DNA of 64,000 nt from Proliferodiscus dingleyae. Its lineage: Eukaryota > Ascomycota > Leotiomycetes > Helotiales > Lachnaceae. Under the pieces are notes generated by a model. That model had not been told where the DNA came from, did no database searches, and was given only the letters and a program-made list of their open reading frames with translations. This document shows positions 59,193-64,000 of the stretch, piece after piece. A program made the position numbers and the translations under genes. Position 1 is the first letter of the stretch, and each line of letters opens with the position of its first letter. Where the stretch lies: positions 1-64,000 of the forward strand of contig QYAK01000046.1 of the NCBI GenBank assembly GCA_003988795.1. The letters are read 5' to 3'.

Positions 59193-61227
59193 TCAAGACT
59201 GCTCACTCGGACCGCTTTCTTCGGCATGGTCCCTCTTCCATTCTCTCCGATATTCTAAAGCAATTTCTAGACAACGATTCACCTTCTCCAACACTTTCCG
59301 ATCCCTACGCCACGTATACTCTGAGCAAAATAGTCTCCCCTCGCTGCTATGCTTCTCCTCGAACATTCGCGTGAAGAATGCCAGCCCCTCGTCCGCATCA
59401 CCATCCCACTGTTCTTTGAACTCTGGAAACACCTTTGAGATTAGCGATCCAGATGAAATTTTTCGCCTGAACTCATCTACATCTGTAAACAGCAGCACGA
59501 CTTCGCAGCCCTGAAAGAAGCGGGAGGAGCATACGGAGTCGAAGCTCGAAAGTGATTCACCGACGGCTGAGACAGACTCGTCTTCGAAGAGAAGGATGTC
59601 ATAGGTGGAGATGGACACGACGTAGAGGATCGCAGAGACATTTGAAAGGAGGTGGATTGTCTTTCTACGCTCGCCTCGGGGGCGGAAGTCAAGGAAATGG
59701 TAGGTCGTCTCTTCGTACGGGAGAGTGAGAGTAGTCAGTGTCGACCAGGATTGCGTCGAGTCGCGATCAATAAGGGCTAGGTCCTCTGCGCTCGGAATGT
59801 AGATGTTATCGGATGTCTTGTAGATGTTGCGGAATAGGCTAGAATTGTGTTAGAGAGCGGACTAGATGGATTGATGTGGCTGCATACTGTTCGAAATTTA
59901 AGAGTAATACCGGACGGCCCTTTTTGAGAGCTTCTACTATGTCATCGGAATTCCATAGCTGCTGAAAGACGTAGTGGAGGAGGATTGGCATTCCATCACC
60001 GGGTCTAAGTTCTCGTTGCTCACATAGTAGTACTTCCCAAACCTAAATTCAGTTAGATGACACTCCTCTAGAAATGCAGAGTGTAAATATACATTCGCTT
60101 TCGTTTTAGAGCTGCTTGTTCCGGCTTCCTTGTCAACTTGTCGCACAACAAGCTTAAGATTCTGTAGCATGTAGTTGAAAACTCGATGTAGTGCTCTTTC
60201 TGGTGAAGTTTCTGCTTCATGAAAGTCTTGTGCTCTTTTCAAATTCTCCATAACGTTCCGAATATCGTCTCGGAAACCTCCTGACAATGAGTTAGATGTA
60301 ATCACTTTATCTCCCATTCTGGACTTGCCGAAAATAAGAATTTCCTTTTCCCTACTCTCCTGCTTATGCCAACGTCCCAGGTCTTCATCTATTCTATTAT
60401 TGATCTCGGCCTGTACTTTGGGATCTGTAGGCCAAGTGCAAGGTTTGTTGTTCTGTTGCGAGGGAGTCCAAAGAGATTTGGAATGAGGCAGGTCAATGTT
60501 ATAAACAAAATCATTGAAGGGAGATACACTTCTCAAATAGTCTGCATCATGGGCTCCTACTTCCCCTTGCATATTGGATGTGTACCAACACGGATTTGAA
60601 AGATCAGATGAATTGATAGAGATTTGAAGCTGAGACAAACTCCGAAGATCAAGCACTGCTTCTTCAGATCCCCAAATGGGATTGGAAGATCTTGGTGATT
60701 GATTCGACGCAGGAGCTGCACCAATCTTGGAGCTGATGATTTCACTGAGAAATGCGTCAGCGTCAGCAAACTCAAAATTTCTGAGGATGGTCAGCTCACT
60801 ATCGCAATCCGCTTACAATCGAACTGAGGATTGCTGAACACTGCTGCAGCTGCCGTGAAATATCTGTCATTGTATCCACAGCAGTTCCAACTAGCGGCTT
60901 GAATCTTTTAGACTTTTTCAGATTGCCTTGAACATGTAAGGCTTCAAACTCCGAATATATCCTCATGCACTGCTTCAACACTGTCATGAAGCTCATAGAA
61001 GGTGTGAATATCTTAGGTAGAGCCGCATTTGTGGATGCCACGATCGCCGCCTGTATAATCCGCAGCGAGGCTGTAGCGAACACTATCTCATTATGGATGT
61101 CTATCATGACGCTTGGCACGTCATTTTGCTTTCCGATTGATTCTTGCATGGATGGGATTATCTTGTCAGCAAACGCAAGCAAGCCAGCTACGCAAGCCTC
61201 CACTGTCAGGGCGTCTTGGGAAGCCAT
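59193..61227 (-). CDS. G-alpha-like protein with degenerate GTP site and fungal N-terminal domain, 629 aa
   Basis: Exons 60817-61227, 60093-60770, 59888-60042 and 59193-59838, all phases closing. Residues 1-137 (MASQDALTVEACVAGLLAFA) resemble the helical N-terminal domain seen on fungal STAND-type proteins. From about residue 265 the protein follows G-protein alpha subunits: NNRIDEDLGRWHKQESREKE, helical-domain helices, then TYHFLDFRPRGERRKTIHLL, VVSISTYDILLFEDESVSAV and FDSVCSSRFFQGCEVVLLFT. All nucleotide motifs are altered: G1 reads GKSRMGDK (about 285-292) instead of GxGESGKS, G3 DFRPRGE instead of DVGGQR, G4 TDVD instead of NKxD, and the TCATDT loop is missing. I infer a pseudo-G-alpha that may not bind GTP. 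No myristoylation motif, since the N-terminus is replaced. Confidence 0.85.
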
Positions 61228-62439
61228 AGTCAGAGTCAAAAGTCAGAACAGTCATTTTGCGTTTCACGATTGAGGTCACAGAAGGAAAGAGGTGTAGGTT
61301 GCATCGCGTGTACTGCGCCACATGATCGGTTGGAACAAGCATTTTGGCGAGTGTTATGCAGCAATTCGAACAGGGTAGATCTGACGATGGATTTCCTGCT
61401 CTGGAAACCCTATCCGGTCAACAAGCTCACCCCGATTCTATGTTTTCCACACGTGATCATCTTGGTCCCCAGAATTGCAATTATGAATTTCTGTGCTTAA
61501 GTGTTCAATATAATCATCGAATCATCTCACCTTTATCTACGATTAGCGATCTAAGGGGCTCTGTTCCGATCCATTCGTGAATATAGGGCACCACCCATAT
61601 TTCTTTAACCACTGCTCCAAATCAAGTAAGAACAACATAAAAATCATCGTCTCGATTAGCAAAACTGACTAAAAAAGGAATTACGGCACCACGACTTTCT
61701 AAAGCCGACCGCGACGCGATCGAAGACCTTGTCGGCTCTTGTGCGCATATCGAATTCCCAGCTATCGCCACCAATTCTTTGGAAAGAGCCAGGTCGAAAG
61801 CCCATGGTTATAAGTCGAATCATGCTTCACAATGCCATTTGTCGATACTACACCAGCGATGTCGTGAAAAGGGTGTTGATGATCCTTTGTCTTCTCTCAG
61901 CGTCTGCTGTCTGATTAGCCTCTTCTGTCGTCTCTCCGAATGACACCACCTAATCCGACAAGGACAGTCCGAATATACCAAGAGGTAATGAGGAAGAAAA
62001 TGGAGATTTAGGGACAAAGTAGAAGAGATGGTCAACTCGAGATGCATTTCGAGCTCTTTCTGCGTCTCTCAGTATACTCCTTGCCGTAATTCTGCGCCTT
62101 GTCGCTAAGGGCTTTGCTATGGCAGTTGATACCCCGTGTGGCTTCTGGGTAGGACACATTCCGTCAAGATTGTCATAGGAATCTGCGGTCCGTCTGCTGT
62201 GCTCTAGAGTCAGAACCAGACAAACAAAGGAATTTATTGTAACCGATCAAAGGATTGACAGGATGATTCGTCTATAGAGTAGCCCTAACTTATGACGCGC
62301 GCAAACAAAGAAATCTAGGTTACTAACCTACATGTTTCTCACTCCCCAGACCTCTGCCGCCTTTTCACTCTTCAATACTGTCTCGGAATCTCAGGAATCC
62401 CTTTGACAAGACAAAAGTCACTGATTCATCACCCTCAAT
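61228..62439. other. intergenic, nothing recognised
   Basis: Divergent spacer between the G-alpha-like gene and the DUF7924-type pseudogene. Only short frames; no motif recognised. Confidence 0.5.
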
Positions 62440-63892
62440 ATGCGAATCAACAGATTCCAGCAAGGACAACCTGACTCATCGACTGGCACGACGAAACGAC
62501 CCCGAGTCGGAACAGCAGAAGACAAAGCCAAGGTATGGCCCCAACCCCTTCTACCAATCAACGACTGATGAAGATCTGTTTGTAGATTGTACAACAACAG
62601 CTTGAGCCTGTTTCTCCAGATTGTCCGCGCGCATCATCACTTCAAGACCCGCTCACCTCAAGTCTCTCGCAAATATCCTCCTCACAGTGTAAAGAGCATC
62701 ATATTTTGTATTGAATCGACGCTCTTCCGGATCCACCAAACTGCATTTGTCGGTCGAATACTATCCTTTGTCCTCGTCAATCTCCCAAATCTACTTCCAG
62801 GCGACTTACAAGATCGTTGCCAGGCATAGTGTACAAACAGGATACTGACAGTCATGCTGTACCATCAATATCTGCGTCTGGCTCACGAGAATCTTTAACC
62901 AGCGATACTAATGTCACAAACACTAGATCAACCCGGAGCCGGAGCCTCGTTGAGAAATACACATACCGCCTTATTAATCTAGCGGACAACCACATCAAAT
63001 TCCTGAGTCCATACGAGCAATTGCCGGCAGAAATTGAAGACTTCGTCGCTCGTATCAGCAAAGGCAGTAACTCACCAGACTTGACAGAAAATCCTGGGCC
63101 GGACATGGAATTGCAAAACCTCAAATGGGGAGCTACGGAATGCGACGTAGAACAGTATTTCAGTATCAAAGTCTTCCCTCGTCCTGACTTTTCAGATTCT
63201 CTACAGCGGACCAACCAGTTGCCGATGTCGAAACATACCGTTCCAAAAGCCGGAAAGCATCATAGAGTCAGCACCCCAGTACCTGACATGCTTTACGGTT
63301 ACAAACGAAATGGAGCATTTCCTCGGCAAGAAGCCCAGCTTCACTCCATGGAGGATGAAATGATAGCCAACAGTCAGTGCCTAATTTATCCCTTTTTGGT
63401 AGTCGAATTCAAGGTAGACGGGCCTTCTGGGCATGGGAGTCTGTGGGTCGCAACGAATCAAACCCTTGGGGGCTCTGCATCGTGTGTTCACATTATTGAA
63501 AACTCAATCACCGGCTAGACCTTTGCAACAAAAAGGGTTTACGAATCAATAATGCTGTCTTCAGCATCGCCATGAGTGGCACAGAAGCGCGACTTTATAT
63601 CTCTTGGAAAGATAGTGAGCTTTTCTCCACGGGAGACATCGGTCATTTCTTGCTTCAAGATCCCAATCATTACTTGAGGTTTCGCAGATACGTCCAGAAC
63701 ATCCTGGATTGGGGAAAGACCCAACGTCTACAAGAGATTGAAATCTCATTGGCTAGCCTCCTCGAGCAGAAAGAAGATATGGATCCTCAGCCAGCAAAAT
63801 CTTGTCCACCGCTTCTGTCAGGTATTACTATCAACAGTCGGCAACACCGGAGATCACCATACCAAACACGCAGTAAGGCTAGGAATGTATGA
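62440..63892 (+). pseudogene. DUF7924-type gene broken by stop and frameshift
   Basis: Exon 1 (62440-62532, MRINRFQQGQPDSSTGTTKR) joins at 62586 to a frame running to 63518, interrupted once by TGA at 62712-62714 (HHILY*IDALPDPP), where a Trp (TGG) codon would fit. The main part has LSPYEQLPAEIEDFVARISK and LVVEFKVDGPSGHGSLWVATNQTLGGSASC, typical of fungal DUF7924 proteins, whose fold is thought to be nuclease-like. The frame is lost at the A-run near 63498-63502 and continues in another frame with RINNAVFSIAMSGTEARLYISW, SFLLQDP-like HFLLQDPNHYLRFRRYV and NILDWGKTQRLQEIE. So one nonsense change and one base deletion break an otherwise well-kept gene. Sequencing error could explain the homopolymer shift but hardly the stop. 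Confidence 0.78.
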
Positions 63893-64000
63893 ACTTGTGT
63901 TGAAAAGCAAACGCAATATGCACATTTTGTTTCGCGGGTAGACCGATGAGATTTTCAGTGAGGTGGAAGATGAAAGATATTGACCATGAGCGGTCACAGA

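Overview
The window is nuclear DNA of a filamentous ascomycete (Pezizomycotina; Leotiomycetes is my guess, not shown). The evidence is short GT-AG introns in most genes, HET, HeLo and NACHT incompatibility-type genes, a fungal GH11 xylanase, a quinate-utilisation (qut/qa) cluster, a HAK potassium transporter and, at the left edge, a fragment of nuclear 18S rDNA. I rebuilt gene structures by hand from reading frame, splice sites and family motifs; where I give a protein length, all exon phases close.

Layout. 1-130: 18S rDNA fragment that stops abruptly. 1.4-5.8 kb: an unknown protein and a tandem two-domain GFA/CENP-V-type zinc protein. 6.8-20.1 kb: an accessory island of self/non-self recognition genes, namely a 1307-aa HeLo protein with an embedded ubiquitin-conjugating (E2) domain, a small Cys-rich protein, a frameshifted HET gene, a GH11 xylanase with XlnR/XYR1-type promoter sites, and a hydrolase-NACHT NLR-like protein without C-terminal repeats. 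20.9-29.2 kb: a possible sulfur-source module, with an SfnG-like sulfone monooxygenase, an MDR oxidoreductase, an acetate-transporter-family membrane protein and a DszC/SfnB-type flavin monooxygenase. 29.5-35.6 kb: a GT90/CAP10-type glycosyltransferase and a DUF3176-type membrane protein that seems to have lost its N-terminal half. 36.5-49.6 kb: the quinate cluster: repressor qutR and activator qutA sharing a divergent promoter, qutG, qutB, a Gfo/Idh/MocA oxidoreductase and qutC. No permease (qutD) or catabolic dehydroquinase (qutE) lies inside the window. 50.1-58.9 kb: a PRPP synthetase with a large insertion, an Asteroid/XPG-type nuclease-fold protein and a HAK potassium transporter. 59.2-63.9 kb: a G-alpha-like protein with degenerate nucleotide-binding motifs behind a fungal N-terminal domain, and a DUF7924-type gene broken by a stop and a frameshift.

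The most unusual objects are the HeLo-E2 fusion, together with the HET and NACHT genes around it, and the pseudo-G-alpha protein. The qut block works as one pathway: quinate/shikimate oxidation (QutB), dehydroshikimate dehydration to protocatechuate (QutC), and QutA/QutR control, with QutG as the usual inositol-monophosphatase-like companion. Left-over intergenic stretches are AT-rich and mostly featureless; the largest is 53.9-56.1 kb.
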